Positions 22,475 to 36,731 are shown, counted from the stretch's first letter. The stretch: 64,000 nucleotides of DNA from Macrotrachela quadricornifera (GCA_022393335.1 JAJEKB010019982.1:105381-169380), one strand, 5' to 3'. The notes: generated from the letters alone by a model not told the origin. Made by a program: numbers and translations.

Positions 22475-25400
22475 ACTACGACGGTGATGGTGATGTTGAC
22501 GAGATTGAATCTGTTATAACACCGCTTGGTAGAACTACAGCATATTGTCTAAAGAAGAAAAAAAAAGTATTTCAATAATATGTAGATCAATTTTCTTTAA
22601 TTTACTGTTTTGCTTGAATGAGAGTCTTTGTAAACGATGGAGGTTTTTGACAAATAACAGTTGCTGTTCGATTACAAGGAATTTCATCACATCGAATCGA
22701 TGGGAAATCATTCGATCTTAATTGAATATATGCACAACCGATTTGTTGTTTTTTTAATAGAGCTTTTTCTCGACTTGTCAAACTTGATGATGTCATTAAT
22801 GCTTCAAAACGATCATGAAATGATTTTTCACATAAATCATAAATAGCATTAGAATCAGGTATCATTCGAAGATCTTTTTTATCGGTAACATTCTGTTGTA
22901 TAACTGTACGATTTTGAATATCATAAGAAACTCCAACATGAGCAAAACCCGATGAAACATATGTTTTCTCTCGTTGAAATAATACCTTAATATATTGTAA
23001 AGTAACGGATTTTTCCGGAACGAAGAGAGCAGCATTATCTTTTAAACATTCAGCTTTTGCTGCAGTCCAATCGACTTCATGAAAAGAGATTTTATAACAA
23101 TTGTCATCAATAAAATGATATCTATCTTTTCCATCACCACATGAATATTCCGAATTGATAGCTATTGTGATTTCTGCCGGATTATCTTTATCTATAGATG
23201 ATACTAATGTTGGTTGTGGTTCAATATGTCGATCGACACAAACTGGTATTGCAGAATTTTTGATACACTCATTTGATTGTGTAATACATCGAACATGAGT
23301 GAGTTGTTGATCTTGAACAGTTGGTACATATTGTATCGTAATACAATTAACATCATTTTCTATTAATTCATTTGTACATTGTTGAATTAATCGTTGCGAA
23401 AGAGTTTTATTATCAGGAAGATCTGTGGCACGATCTATCCAATAATGTCGAGTATCATTAACATATTTAAATTTATAAACAAGTATTAATTGTTGCATTA
23501 AACGAGTATTTAAGATTGATTCAGGGAGTATATCTTGAATTTCGAGTATATTATTGATTTTACCTAATGTACTACCAATTGATTAACAATAATCTTTTGC
23601 CGATTGAAGAGAAGTTGTTTTCGCAGCAAAACGACTATAGACACATTGTTCATCATTTTCTGCTACTTCAAAACCTTTGAAAAAAATGAACAGAAAGATA
23701 TTAAGTTAAGAAATATAAAATGATTTACCATGTCGACATTTTGGTTTCATTAAATATAAGGAATAAATCGTTGAATTTTCTTTACTTCCACATGAATAAA
23801 AATAATTTCCTGTACATTGTTGAGAACAACTTTGTCGAGGAAGAATATCAATATCATTATCTTCATCATTGATTGGATTATTCGTACATAAACATTCATC
23901 ATTATTAATTAATGCATATTTTTGTCCATATTTCAAACATAATTCAACACAATATCGAGGATGTACTATTGAATCAGTAAAGGAAAATTGATAGGTAGTT
24001 GATTGATTAAATCGATTTAAACGGATACAATTTCCGAATAGATAAGGAGGGAAAGATTCAGCAGGTGTACGTGCAGCTGTATATGTTCGACGAGAATCTA
24101 ACAGTTGAAAAACAACAACAATATTTTCATTCCCACACATTTCATTTCTATTTCCTAAACATGGTTCTCCACATTTACTCGTTCGATAATGAGGAAAATC
24201 ATTAGTAATATTTACCGAACTTGGATTTGATCCAACTATACAATAACATTTATTGATATGTAAAATAGCTAATTTGGTTTGTAATTCTTGACAAACAGAT
24301 AAACATAATTCATGTGTTAAATAATCTGATATAGTGCTGGTAAATCTAATATTTGAGGTTTTTTAAAACAATTATATTGAAAATTTCGAACAATTAATGG
24401 ATTTGTTTCACAAAGAACATGTTTTGGTTGTAAACAATTTTCTGTTCGACGAGATATTATACGTGGTTTTTCTTCTTCTTCACTAGTTGTTCGTGTTAAT
24501 ATAATACATACATTAGTTTTATTTTCACTCGGTTCAATAACATGAAATTCATTGATGGCTCCATGATCATAATTATTTGCAACGAACGAATCATCATAAA
24601 ACAAACTACGAATAGTAGATGTTGCTTCTGTTGTCTGTGCATTATCTAGAAAGAAGAATTTACAAGTATGATGAATTTACAATTGAAGTATTTTCTCATA
24701 CCATGATCAGGATCAGTATCCAAGAGAAAAAATCCTAGTCTAGCTTGCCATTCGGATGTATATTGAACAATTTCTCCACGTGGAGAATCGTTGATTTCAT
24801 TACCTCCAATAACATCTCCATTCGCATCAATCAACAAGTTTTTTCTTGTATTCAATTGATTTCTTTGAAGAGGTGATGAAGATCCGTCAATATCAATACA
24901 ACTACTACGTGCTTGTTCAATTGTCTTTCGTTTATCAGATACTCGATAACAACGATCATTTAAATCAAACCAATTTGTTGGACAATATTTAATTGTTGGA
25001 TTGATTGCAGCAGTAAAAGTTTCATTATTTGGTTCGGAATAACTATTAATAGGATCAGTCACACATAAACGATTTCCATATCGATATGAATAGGATGACG
25101 ATGAAGTTTGAACTAAACATCCACCTTTAAATAATATTTTACATAAGAATTATAACCATATAAACTTGAAGGTGGTTCGGAAAAATACGAACTCCAATTT
25201 CGTGAATATGAATATGATGTCGTCGTCGTATGTATTGCACATTTCCAAGAACTATCAACAACAATATCATCATCGAAATTAACTATCACACTAGTTTCAT
25301 TTAATTGTAATCGATCAATAACTTGTGTGAATTTATTCCATGAAATACTTCCATCATATGTATAAGCAGTCGATGGAGGTGTACAAGAATTCCATGAATA

Positions 25401-26275
25401 GTTTTGAATAAATACACATTTTTCTAATTCTCGAATATATATATAATTAATCGGACAACTACCATTTAAATCATATAACATCCAAATATTCGAATTATTT
25501 AAAGAACCACATTGAAATGTCATACCATTTTTTCCGCCTACGGATGTATTATTACAATACCGATCACAACGATTATTCGGTAGAATCGTACTATAATGTG
25601 CTTGTTCGAAGATATTACTAGATGTTGGTGACATAATACATAAACATTGATCGTTAGATCCATTGAATGCTACATGCAAAGAAAAAACGAATCTATATTC
25701 TATTCATTGGAGAAAGACAATCATTCTTTACCTATTGATTTCGTTGAAGGATTTTCATCGAGACATGCTGCCGCACATCTTTCTAATGTATTTAATGATG
25801 ATCGTACAATTATATTATTAAATTTGACTGTTGCATTTTTATAAATATCTTTAATTTTCCATAATTCACATGAACGAGATACAATTTTATAGTCAAATAA
25901 ATATCCATGATGCATATAGAAATCTTCTTGAACATAACCTGAATAAGTCGATAATCCTCCACATGTATTACTCGTTGTAACTGATCGTTCGACAGGTTTT
26001 GCACATGGAATAGTACAAAGATTATCAACTTGTCGATTATAATGCATTAAACCTCCTCCTGAACATCGACAAATCGTTTTTTGTAGTTAAATTATTGGTG
26101 TATCACATAAACGAAAACATAATGTTGGTTCCATAAATAAACTTGTATAATAACTCTCATGAAAAACTTGTGTATAACATCCGACATAACGATAGAAACA
26201 ATTCGTTGATGGTATTAGAATACCATTAAGCAAACAAATCAATAGAAAGAAACGGTAGATTGATTGTTAAAATCG
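22475..26275 (-). pseudogene. Secreted WSC/C-type-lectin mosaic protein, decaying
   Basis: On the minus strand the coding blocks are about 26275-25732, 25670-24702, 24645-23729, 23674-22604 and a last exon 22548-22475 (stop at 22477-22475). The order is: a hydrophobic leader (FFLLICLLNGILIPSTNC) with no in-frame ATG; a WSC domain (CFYRYVGCYTQ..CSGGGLMHY); a second WSC-like block (NDQCLCIMSP..CDRYCNNTS); a C-type lectin domain (YCPTNWFDLNDRCYRVSD to CLQPKHVLCE); two more WSC-like blocks (HINKCYCIVG; ALINNDECLCTN..CSQQCTGNYFYSCG); and further lectin-like blocks, the last with DNCYKISFHEVDWTAAKAEC. Damage: TAA at 26089-26087, frameshifts near 25127 and 24335, and TAA at 23585-23583. Intact relatives would be extracellular carbohydrate-binding proteins. 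Confidence 0.7.
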
Positions 26276-29200
26276 AATAAATGATTTAAGAACTAAAAGG
26301 AATTGATGATGATAAGACAAAATGTAATTTGATCATTGATACGATTATATATAACATTCTTATCTTTTTAATTTGATGTTAAATTCGATCATTTCCTTTT
26401 TGATATAACATATGAATCAAGGTAAGAAAATCATCGTTTCTTAAAACGAATGATTCATTTTGGGACAAAAAAATTTCCCTTTTGTATACTATTTTATGTA
26501 TAAGTAGATACTTGAATTGAAATCTATAGACTTGAAACAATCAATTTTCTTCTTCCTTCCTTGGTAAAAGCATAATATAGAGATTGATCAAACATCTGCG
26601 AAAAAGTTCGACAGATGTCTTTGCGATGTAATACACTCCGTCTATCTATTGGTTAATTACGAATGTATATATTTTATCAAGTCTGCTGACTGCACGAAGC
26701 GCTGAGTCGACTTATGCACTTTAGTCGCTTGGTCATCATGGTAAATTCTTCTTCTTCTTTTTTTTCTTTTTCTGCTACGCGATAAGTCACGATTCAAGTC
26801 AGCCATTCGATCTCGGGCTCAAAGAACTTTTTCGAGATAAGAAAAAGCTTGTCGAGATCGTGAGAATATGGTGAGTGCACATCTGAAATCCGTTTTTCAA
26901 AATTCGCTTCCGTACTGGAGCTATAAAGATTCGAAAAAACAACACTAAACTTCTATATATGGTCATAGATTAAATAATTAACAGCTGATATCTTTTATTA
27001 TTCACGGTACGAGCTCTGTTATATTCTTGAACGAAATCGCGAGTGAATCTTGACAAGGTCCTGTGATGTCAAAACAGAAAAAATCTAAACAGTTTTTCGA
27101 ATAAATCCTGAACAGGATCCTGTCGATAATTCTACAATTTCAGGATTACGTTCAGAATTAGACATTAATAAGAGTGCTATATAATAACCTGTAAAGATCT
27201 TTATCGAATCCTTTTAATTTTTTGTAAAGACTGACAAGGTGAAATACTGTTTTGATAGAGGTGGTGGTACATGTTCTTGAATAGTTTTGATCAAGATCGT
27301 GAATGAAACTTTACAGAATTGGTTGGCTTTCAATCTTGATTAACTGTGGTTCGTATTCCTCGCAGGATCTATATACAAGATTTTTACCTTGATCTTGATA
27401 AGAATCGAAAAGAAAATCTAATTAATATCCCATTTTACAATCTTGACAGGATTTTTGATAGGATCTGAAAAAAGTCCTGATATAATCCTGCATTTTGTCA
27501 TCCGAAGCATATCTGAGCAGGAACTGAGGAAATCCTGAGCACGATTCTATATAATTTCGAAAAATCCTGTAAACAGGAATTACCAGGATCTTGAACTAAA
27601 TTTGTCAGGATTATTTCAGGATTTCTCAAGAAATGATTAGGATTGAGACTAGGGTACGACCAAAAAAAACATCTGATACTAATAAGTCGATAATAAATAA
27701 AACAACAGTAGGGAGTTCAAGGACGCACGATAGACGAATATTGTGAACAATGGAAACATAAAAACGAAGATGACTGATGAGAATAATAAGAAAAAGTAGA
27801 AATATCATGTTTGAAACAGACTATTCTGCATATAATTCAATATAAATCTGTTTGTAATAGAATGAGAAAATATAAATGAATTTCTTATTATTTTAGTACA
27901 TATCGTTGTCGCTTCCTCCTCAAGTTATTCGAAATGACATTGAATTTAGTGATTGTAAATATTTTCTTTACTTACTTTCAAATGAAATGTCGCAAAATTG
28001 ATAGCTTATTGATTAATCTGTTCACAGCTCTTCTTTATATTAGATGAGGAAAAAAATAATTAATGATAAATGCGTCAAAAAATATTCTGTTGTGTTCTGC
28101 GCCAACCGCCAATTGATATGAAATCTCAATAGTTTATATACACAACATCGTCGTATTTACTGGATATATCTTTTCTCTTTCTTCTACTGGGTTTTTTCCC
28201 ACCAGAAGGGAATATTTTTCTTTGAGTGATATTGTTCGAATAGATTACAGATTTTCTTTGCTCTTTTATATTGTCTTTTCGTCTTCCTTCTTCTAATCCT
28301 TCTTTCTTTTTTCTTCTAATAAACATTTGATAAAACAATACAAGTAATATTATTTTTTTTGGTTTGTTGGAGACTACCCTGAAATGCACACTGTTTATCT
28401 CTGATTCTCTTTGATCAACATTCATATAGAAGTCATAATAGCTAAACAGTTATTAATTAATTGGAACTAATAGCGAATTTCCTTCTTGAGGATGTGAGTG
28501 AATATTATACATACAAACAGACTCAAACCCACACCCCTAGTAGTGAAAGAGTTTTTCAATATATTTTCCTTTAAAATTTCTGTGATCTTGAGAAAACTGA
28601 GTCCAATCAAGTTCTTTGATATATTGTTGTAATAGACATATTCCGTCTTCTAACAGAAATGAAAGATCAAGTTTCTACGACATTCCATTACAGAGTTATA
28701 TCCAAAACTTATGCTCCGCTCGTTCATTTAATTAATTTCATCAGGATCGATTGTGTATATTAGAAAATATCACATGTGCGAACAACAAAATTTATTGCTT
28801 TAACAATATTCTGGATCTTATTGATAAGATAAACGATTATTCATTGATTAAGTCCACTGACATGCGTTCAAAGTCATTGATATGTCATGATCAATTAATT
28901 ATGGAATAGATACTAAATTCATGTATATATATTTTTTCATTAGTTGAATCTGCCAATATGTTTATTTGATCAGAGAAAAGATGAACAAAGAATACAGTTG
29001 AATTCGATATCAAAAACGTGATATTATCACATATTGCCATCCAGTTACGACTTGTATCAAATTCTATTTTTGAGGTAATAAATAAGGATTATTGTTTAAA
29101 AGTATCTGTTCATTTTATTTCCTTATATTATACTAATATTAAAATGATTAAAACAATCATTAAATACATGAAATTTATCAACACCATCATTGAAAATCTT

Positions 29201-29329
29201 GATCCTGTAACGTGTTATATTAATTTGTTGTATCATTATTACTGACCGACATTTTATCGATGTGATCTACATTGGAACAAAAATACGATCATCTTTGTGA
29301 TTCAAATGATTATTATATAACCATGATTT
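26276..29329. other. Gene-poor region
   Basis: No gene is supported over about 3 kb. It contains a dispersed CAGGATT/AATCCTG word array (separate entry). A 99-codon minus-strand frame at 28126-28425 is Lys/Arg-rich and low in complexity, and it is not called. Confidence 0.5.
27030..27640. repeat. Array of CAGGATT/AATCCTG words in both orientations
   Basis: Over about 600 bp the words AGGAT and ATCCT recur roughly every 30-60 bases, many extended to CAGGATT or AATCCTG. A perfect palindrome CAGGATCCTG lies near 27115, and close pairs occur, such as GGATTATTTCAGGATT near 27610. No clear terminal inverted repeat was found. The texture resembles the word arrays of the transposons at 10.9, 30.9 and 53 kb. 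Confidence 0.55.
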
Positions 29330-29780
29330 ATTTTATAAGCTTTGAATATATTTAATTGAGGCTCCATTCACATCAACAGAGATGAATTCACATTGTTTCG
29401 CTGTAATACTTTGCATGTGAACTTGATGAAATGTATTATTACGATCAATCGAATGATGTTTAGAAAAGATAAGATGATTTTCAAACATACAATATAAAAC
29501 TTAACATATTGACATAGATCAAAGCAGAATTAATGAAGAATTTAATTTTATATGAAAAAAGATGAGTTTTCCATTCGAGTCAATTCGAAAAATGTAACAT
29601 TACCGATCAATTTTGAATAAGAAAACTTTGAATTAATTATTTTGACAAGTATTTTCAAGAACAGCATTTTTAAAATTAACATTAAGTAAAGTGCGTTGTC
29701 AATAGGATATTCTAAAAGTTTCAAACAAGTAAATATTAGGATATTAGGATTAATTGAAATTCCATCTGACAAAAATCCAC
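29330..29780 (-). pseudogene. Decayed F-box/LRR-like fragment
   Basis: The minus-strand frame 29772-29548 reads ISINPNILIFTCLKLLEYPI, a leucine-rich strand pattern. Further down, in another frame near 29400, comes coding-like sequence (FHQVHMQSITAKQCEFISVD). There is no F-box and no single open frame. Assignment to the F-box/LRR family is by texture only. Confidence 0.35.
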
Positions 29781-30136
29781 AGTGATGAAAAGTACCTTGA
29801 TATCTTAAAGATCAATTATTGTATTAGAAGAAAATAAATGAAACGAACACATCATATAAATTACAATTCACTTCTAAGGATTATAGTAACAATGTTTAGT
29901 ACGTATTAAACTTTGAGATCTGTCTGACGCAATTTTTGAGCCATCGTACACAAACGTTTGTGTTTCTTCGTTATAGTTATTTCATGTAAACGTTTTGTTT
30001 TTCAGTATTCTTATATTTGACACATTCACATTTTCAACTTGACCGGATTCGACATGCTTCTACCTTCTTTAGATGTTTCTTCTTCCACAAATGGAGAAAG
30101 ATACACTATCTATCAACGAAAATGTTTAACTCACCA

Positions 30137-30600
30137 CGGAAAGATAATTATCTTATTCAATAGATATTTATGCCGATTGACGATGATATTATTCAGTTTT
30201 GGTTGATCCACAATTTGATGTGGAATACTTTCAACAGGTATATCATAAATAGCACTTGGACACATTGATTTATCCCATGAAACATTGCCACCGCATCGAT
30301 TGACAAAAGAAAAAACGAGATGAGAAGTTCGAATTGATCGAAATTTATCGAACAGCAAAGGCAAATATTTCTCGCGGAACTTGTCGACTAATAAATAATT
30401 TCCATTTGGAAAATATTTTTTGACTTTTTTTCCGGATAGTTTAATCAAGTGCGACAAGAAACTATAAGGAACGTATAATTAATTGAATATTTGATTTTAT
30501 TCGTCAAATGCATCTCATTAGCACATTCATCTTCTGAACAAAGTGTTGTTGATAAGTATGTTGTCGCAGCAAATGCTACCTATAACACACGAAATTCAAT
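30137..30600 (-). pseudogene. Unrecognised coding fragment
   Basis: On the minus strand, coding-like sequence from about 30590 (VAFAATTYLSTTLCSEDECA) leads, with a frame change near 30475, into an open block at 30457-30137 (YFPNGNYLLVDKFREKYLPL, GGNVSWDKSMCPSAIYDIPV). The block ends at a good splice donor (GTGAGT, near 30136). No downstream exon could be found to the left. It could be an exon of a broken gene. No family is recognised. Confidence 0.35.
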
Positions 30601-30882
30601 TGGTGAATTAAAAAAAAGAAGAGAGAACTAATTTTATTCTTTATTTCATCTCCAAGTTTATGATGAATAATTCAAGTAATGATTTCTCATTTAATTTTCA
30701 CTTGTAAATAATCGTCTTTAATTGATATAAAACATTTTGTTAGTCATTTTGTTAATCATTTACTTGAAATCACATCATGTAGAAGTGCATCGACAAAAGA
30801 TGAATAACTAATTCTAATCACAAGTTCAATTTGAATCAATGAATTTTTCTAGGAATAAGAAATAATATCGATCTTTTGATGA

Positions 30883-32504
30883 CCCACGAAAAAATTTTTA
30901 AGTAAATCCCGCAGTTAGATGCGGTGTCTCTGAAATGACCGCGATTTTATCTTCGGATACCGCGGTATGTGAGATAAACCGCAGTTGACCGCGGTGCATT
31001 ATACCGAAATAAATTTATATCGCGGTATGCTCGAACGAAACCGCGATGTGCGTACCGTTAAAAGACGCGGTTACAAAAACACCTCGATGAGATGTAGATT
31101 AGTCGCGGTATTCGAGAACCGCTACCTTTCACGGTATCATTTACCGAGAATTTCTCAATATCAACCGCGATCTCTATTTATCATGGTAAAGTATATCGTT
31201 ATTCTAAATAATTTACTCTTATTATATACCTATCTTTTTTACGCACTTTACCCATATTGAGATTTTAGCAGAATCACGATGTATACCAACATAATTAGAT
31301 TAAAAAATCACTCCGATTGAAATTAAAATTTGTTTTCTTTTATTTGAGATGTACAACACACTATCAACTGATCATCTCAAAAATAAAAGTAAATCTTTTT
31401 TTTCACAGCACACCTTAATAAATTCCATATCTATATCAATTGTTCATTTTTAAATGATAATATGAAATAAATTAAAATTAAAAAAAATTGTTTTAAAATT
31501 CAGTCTAAAGAAAGCATTTCAGAATCATATTAGATTTGAAAAAACTTAACGTCAAGTTACGATTATATTGAATTAAAAATAGTCATGAATATAAATTAAA
31601 AATATCAGTCAGATTTCAGTCAGATGAGTATCTATCAGGAGATAGTTTAAGAAGTTTAGAAGTAAAGATATAGACAAATCGAAATCTACCTTTTTCATTC
31701 ATACAATCGAGATGTATACATCAAATAGTAGTTCTATAATTTTTCTTTGACATATAGTTCTACATTTGCACTGAATTATAATAGTATTTATAATAATCCA
31801 ACTATTCAATACCGCACGATGTCGCGGTTTATGCACTACATGTTCTGGTAAAAGTCATTTTTTTCCGGAAAGGAATTTTAAAAAATAAATTGCATTTAAA
31901 CGTTAATAAACATGGCTATGAACTATAATTAAGATTTTACGAATTAAATTTATTAGTAGTTCATCATCAACGTGAACATTCCAGGAAATTTGATAAAATT
32001 CTGAATATAGTAAAAATTACTAGTAACTCTTAGATTTGTATAAATCTACTAGTAAATAAATTATATTAGTCTATGAGAAGTTTTCTTCATTCTTTATCGC
32101 ATAGACTATCATATTTGATATTAGTATGAACATCATCAGATGGTTCAATGGAATTAGTGGATGGCAATCACATGATAAGAAGTTCAAATCTAACCAAAAG
32201 AAAAAAAATAATAAATAGATAGTGGTATTGTATGAGATGATCGCGGTGTTAAATCATCATGGTAAGACCGCGAACATGGAAGATTGAATATCTGAATAGA
32301 TGTCAGAGATAATATACCATCATATGGTGAATTAATATTTTTTTCAAAAACCGTTAATAACCGCGGTTTGAAGATACTGCTCAAAAGCGCGGTATGAAAA
32401 AACCTGATAAACGGTCTGACTTTCGCGGTTGGAAATAACCGCTGAGAAGCGCAATATATAAACCGCGAACGGCCGCGGTATTTGTTGAAAATTTTTTTCG
32501 TGGG
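30883..32504. mobile_element. Non-autonomous element with CCCACG ends and ACCGCGGT arrays
   Basis: The ends are CCCACGAAAAAATTTTTAAG (from 30883) and an inverted copy CCCACGAAAAAAATTTTCAA (to 32504). The dinucleotide GA flanks both ends (30881-30882 and 32505-32506) and is the likely target duplication. The first ~300 bases and the last ~280 are full of ACCGCGGT-type words (CCGCGGT, ACCGCGA, TCGCGGT) in both orientations. The 1-kb centre is plain AT-rich sequence without a gene. A CCCA terminus, a 2-bp duplication and dense subterminal repeats resemble CACTA/EnSpm-type elements, but no transposase is present to confirm this. Confidence 0.75.
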
Positions 32505-32506
32505 GA

Positions 32507-35500
32507 GATGAAACATTTGCTTTTAATATTTTCATCATTGAATCATAATTGATCTGTATGCTTATTTATTTAATATTCATTGAAATTTGTTTATTAATTC
32601 ATTGTTCATATTTGTCATTATCGATAATTTGATCATCTTGGAAAATTATTTTCTCAAATTAAACAAAACATTTATATCAATGATAGTTTAATATTTACTT
32701 ATTCAAATACTTCAATTTCTTTACAATGCTAGATTTGATCAATCAAACGAAGTTAATAATACAACTACAACTATGTCCTCATCTGTATTTAATCATTCGA
32801 TTTGAATTGATCAGGATTCTTCTGCTATACTGAGTGGAACTTTTAACAAATCCATTCAAATCGAATGTTATTTCACGTAAGATAAAAAATGTTCGATGTA
32901 CAGAGACGTGAAACAACAAGTAAAACGAAACAAAATCTAATCAAAATGGCTTAGAAATGATCAAAATACGATATAAAAATGTCTTCAACTATTTTTCAGA
33001 AACACATAATAATTGATTTCGACTTTTTTTGTTTGTGCGGGAAAGCATACAATGTCTCGAGGATAAGTCAAAACCTGTTCATCATCTACTAGATTAGTTT
33101 ATTTTTGCTAAACAGATAAATGATATTTCTTTCTATAAATAGATTGAAAAATTCCCGATTGGTCTTATATGCGTAAATAGGATTATCGAAGATTCTTTAA
33201 AAATGATTCGTACACAAACATCAGCAGATCGGTGCGAATATATTTCCTGTTATCTTCTCCTTCGATACTATATGTGAAGTAAAATCGTATCCTTTCAGTA
33301 GAGAGCTTAGCGATGATTACATCGCGTTACTTGTGTTTTATAATCTGAAAGCTTCATGAATAATGTTTTCGTCGTACATATCAACATTTAATTTGAATGA
33401 AATTTTGAACAATGGTACCACATTTTTCAAGGTCTCAGAACTTTTTTCCACACCTGTATGTGTCAGTGTCATTTTCAGTATTCAACGCAGTAAAAACCTC
33501 TTTTTCAAAGTTAAAATAATTAATTCACATACATCTAAATCAAACTAAGAGCGCGTACCATTTTGAAAAAAAACGTGTAACGCAGCGTTACATTTATTTT
33601 TTGATCTTTTTCACGACTAAAAATAATTGAAGAAAAACTTTTATCATCATTAGAAAGCCCACTTGACGGTCTACGAGCTCTGTTCGCCGAACATTACTGT
33701 TACAGTCTTATTGAGAATCGAAGAGGAAGATGCTAATTGAAAGCTTAATAGTAATTCTAGTTCGTTTATTTCAAGAGATAACACGATGATATTACTATGT
33801 TGTTCATCATTTGGAAATAACATATTTCAATATAGATCAAAAAGAACAGAAGAAGAACAATTCTTCTATATGCTCGCTTACAGTAACAGAAGTAATATTA
33901 CTCATTTTAAATCTTTAAAGAAAAAAAATAATGTCAAATACAAAAGTTCAATTCAACTATTCGAACATCCAGCAACACTTGCTCTCCCTACCTGATTATT
34001 TAGGAACTTCAGAGAGAACATGCTTTGCTTCTATTTCTTTATAGCCATCATTTAGTCGTGCACTCCCTCTCTTAGTAAACATATTATGGTTGCATTAGTA
34101 TCAATACAAAATCTATTTGTTGCACATCGATTCGATTGACAATGAGAGGAAACCGTACTAATTATATCAAGACTCAATACACTATTTAGGAGATAGAAAA
34201 ATTGTTTTGTTTCTTCTAATTAATATTGAATTTGATTTTGTTTGTAATTCATTGAAAACTTCATGAATTTTGAAAGAATATCTATGTGAACAATATCGTA
34301 TAACTTTATATCGATTCGATTTATTGAAAAATAATAAATGTTAATGTTTATTATTGAAAATTATTCTATAATAAATAGTCATACAATCTCTTTATAATAA
34401 AACAAACATTTAACCAGATTTTTTTAATCAATATTTGATTGATTCAATTCAGTATTTGTAAAATAAGAAAAACAAAATAAGGAAGTACGATTATATGCAT
34501 ATGCTTCTGAAATTACTTCCTCACTTGTCTTTTGTATTTTATATTATCGAAGGTAAAATATGCATCAAACATGTGACTCATTTTTTCTATACCAAATAAT
34601 AATTACAAAATAAAAAAATATTATTTTTGTGATATAATCAAAGAGAAAAATCACTAGACTGTGACGTTTTTTTGTGATTTTCGATCATGGGAAAAAACCA
34701 AGTCACTGTATAGGTAAAAAAGAAAAAAATATTATCGTTCGATTCATTATTAATACCCATTCTCCAAATCCTACCAGTGAACATCAAGCGAATTCATTCA
34801 AAGTAAGAGAAAAACCTCTTTGTTTTTTCTCATTTACTCTCTATTCCAAATCTAATAAAAAGTGACTTCTTCTTTTTTGAAATTGACTCGAAATAGATGA
34901 ATATTCTCATTAGATTATTTTAGTTTTGCTTTTGATAGTTATTATTTTTCTGTTATACTTCTTCTGAAAGATTAATTTAAAAGGCGTCATGAGACATATT
35001 TCTAAAACTTTGTTATTTATATTTTGACTGGTGTTCATCTCGTCTTTCCAAAAATAAAAACTAATAGTTCTATCTTACTTCTAATAAAAATGATGTGATG
35101 TCATCCATGATTACTTAAATATTTCTTATATATATTATTCCCGTTTCTAATGTAATATGAATGATCTTGAGTGTCTAATATGCGTCTATATGTATAGGCA
35201 ACTTGTAAATAAAATTGATTTTGTGCACGAAATCTCGAGGACACATTGAGAGTAAGCTACCAACAAGATATACATAATGATACCTAATCAACATGGCCAG
35301 TCTGGTTGATATTTTTTTGCAAAAATTAAATTTACAGTCTTGTATATCCAACTATAGTCCCATTGGTGATGTAGACTAGAGAAAAATTAATCTAATCTGA
35401 AAAAGAAATTATATGGAATGCATTCAATGACATATACAAATGAAAACATATCTAGAAAAATTAAAGTTGATATTCTATCAAATAACACTCACTTCTTCCT

Positions 35501-35585
35501 GTTTTAATAGTCCCATTTTCCTTGAAGCTAACCATCTTCACAGAAAAAATTATGAACAAAAAAACAATCTAAAATAAGTGAGACA
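32507..35585. other. Gene-poor AT-rich region
   Basis: Only short chance frames (33363-33548, 33786-33995, 34674-34865). No RNA gene or mobile element could be recognised. Confidence 0.45.
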
Positions 35586-35858
35586 ATGGCCGTTCAACCA
35601 AAAGCAATCTCAGCATCAACAACTTCGAAAGATGCTCATGGTCCTATGCGCAGATGAATCGATATCGAAATAATTGAAAACATTTTTCTTACATGATTGG
35701 ACGAAAAAATTAATGATCACAATGATGATTGTTGTGATGCACTAACCTAACTGCAGCGAGTAGTGAACAACATTAAGATCTTCACAGATGTTGACCAATG
35801 CATTCAATTCATTGAGACCATTCGTAGTAATACAGTCTGTATGATTATAGTTGAATAG
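35586..35858 (+). pseudogene. N-terminal fragment of a WLDE-type protein found with TPR proteins, three stops
   Basis: From ATG 35586 the frame reads MAVQPKAISASTTSKDAHGP, then TGA at 35655, TGA at 35694 (where a Trp is expected before LDEKIND), TAA at 35748, then LQRVVNNIKIFTDVDQCIQF and a hydrophobic strand (TVCMII). The pattern WLDE, then a heptad-like helix, then a V-MII strand resembles the N-terminal region of large TPR-containing proteins common in bdelloid genomes; this assignment is from memory of the pattern and unverified. All three stops are one transition away from a sense codon. Confidence 0.45.
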
Positions 35859-35880
35859 TTGAATAGTTGAATAGTTGAAT
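35849..35880. repeat. Short tandem repeat (TTGAATAG)4
   Basis: Four perfect copies of an 8-base unit follow the end of the fragment at 35586-35858. Confidence 0.9.
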
Positions 35881-36731
35881 TCAACTTTCGCATATTACAT
35901 ATATGATTCATAATCATTGACATTCAGTAGCAAAAGTGGTGATGGGCTCCGTGAAATGAAATAAAAAATTTATTTTATTTTTATGCTATACTCAGGAATG
36001 AGTGTGCATTTCTTTCAACATTCTAGCTAAATCTTCGTCGGCACTACGATCCACCCTAAATTTTGGGATCAACTTCACAAACATCTGATCTAACCGTTAC
36101 CGTAGTCTCCACCTAACACACCTCGTTTTTGAAAAAAAAATTGTTTCGTGTCTTTTTTCTCCCTCTTCCATATTAAAAAGTTTCTGCACAGAGAGCAACT
36201 GATGAACGAAGGGTAAAATTCGATCAGAAAATTTTCCCTTGAATTGTGCCCAATTTTCAATAATTGAAAAGCTTTGAGGTTCACGAAAATACGATCATGT
36301 GCTCTTGCTTGAAGAATCATTTGAATTACAGAGTGATTATCAGTTTGTATAAGTGTCCTATGCCATCGATTAGACTTTGATCAGTTTTGTGAAAAACTCC
36401 GTTGTATTAGTAATTCTTACTAGTAGTAGAACTTACTACTGAACAAAGTAAAATAGTCCGTGGATTCGGATTCTTCGTCATTGATAACCTACAGCAAAGT
36501 GCGATCAAAAGCTATAGAAGCCTAAAAAATAAACAAAAACTCGTTTCTGATTGGCTTGGACAGACAGACAAACTTTAAGCATTTTTAGGCTCCCCATAAC
36601 TCTTTCTTTCGGAAAAGTGAAGAAACGAACGTCCTTAAAATATGTTCTTTATTTCGAAAATAAAAAAGAGTATTTCTTGTTTACATTTCTGCTGCTCTTT
36701 TGGCTGAAGAAGCCCGGATCAAAATCGATGA
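35881..36731. other. Intergenic, nothing recognised
   Basis: No supported coding sequence. Short frames at 36090-36320 and 36551-36775 lack any recognisable feature. Confidence 0.4.

Noticed and set aside
28126..28425. 99-codon minus-strand frame
   Set aside because: Runs of Lys/Arg from a pyrimidine-rich strand; no domain.
30985..32516. Arg-rich frames within the ACCGCGGT arrays (30985-31260, 32190-32516)
   Set aside because: They arise from the repeated GC-rich words and lack any protein pattern.
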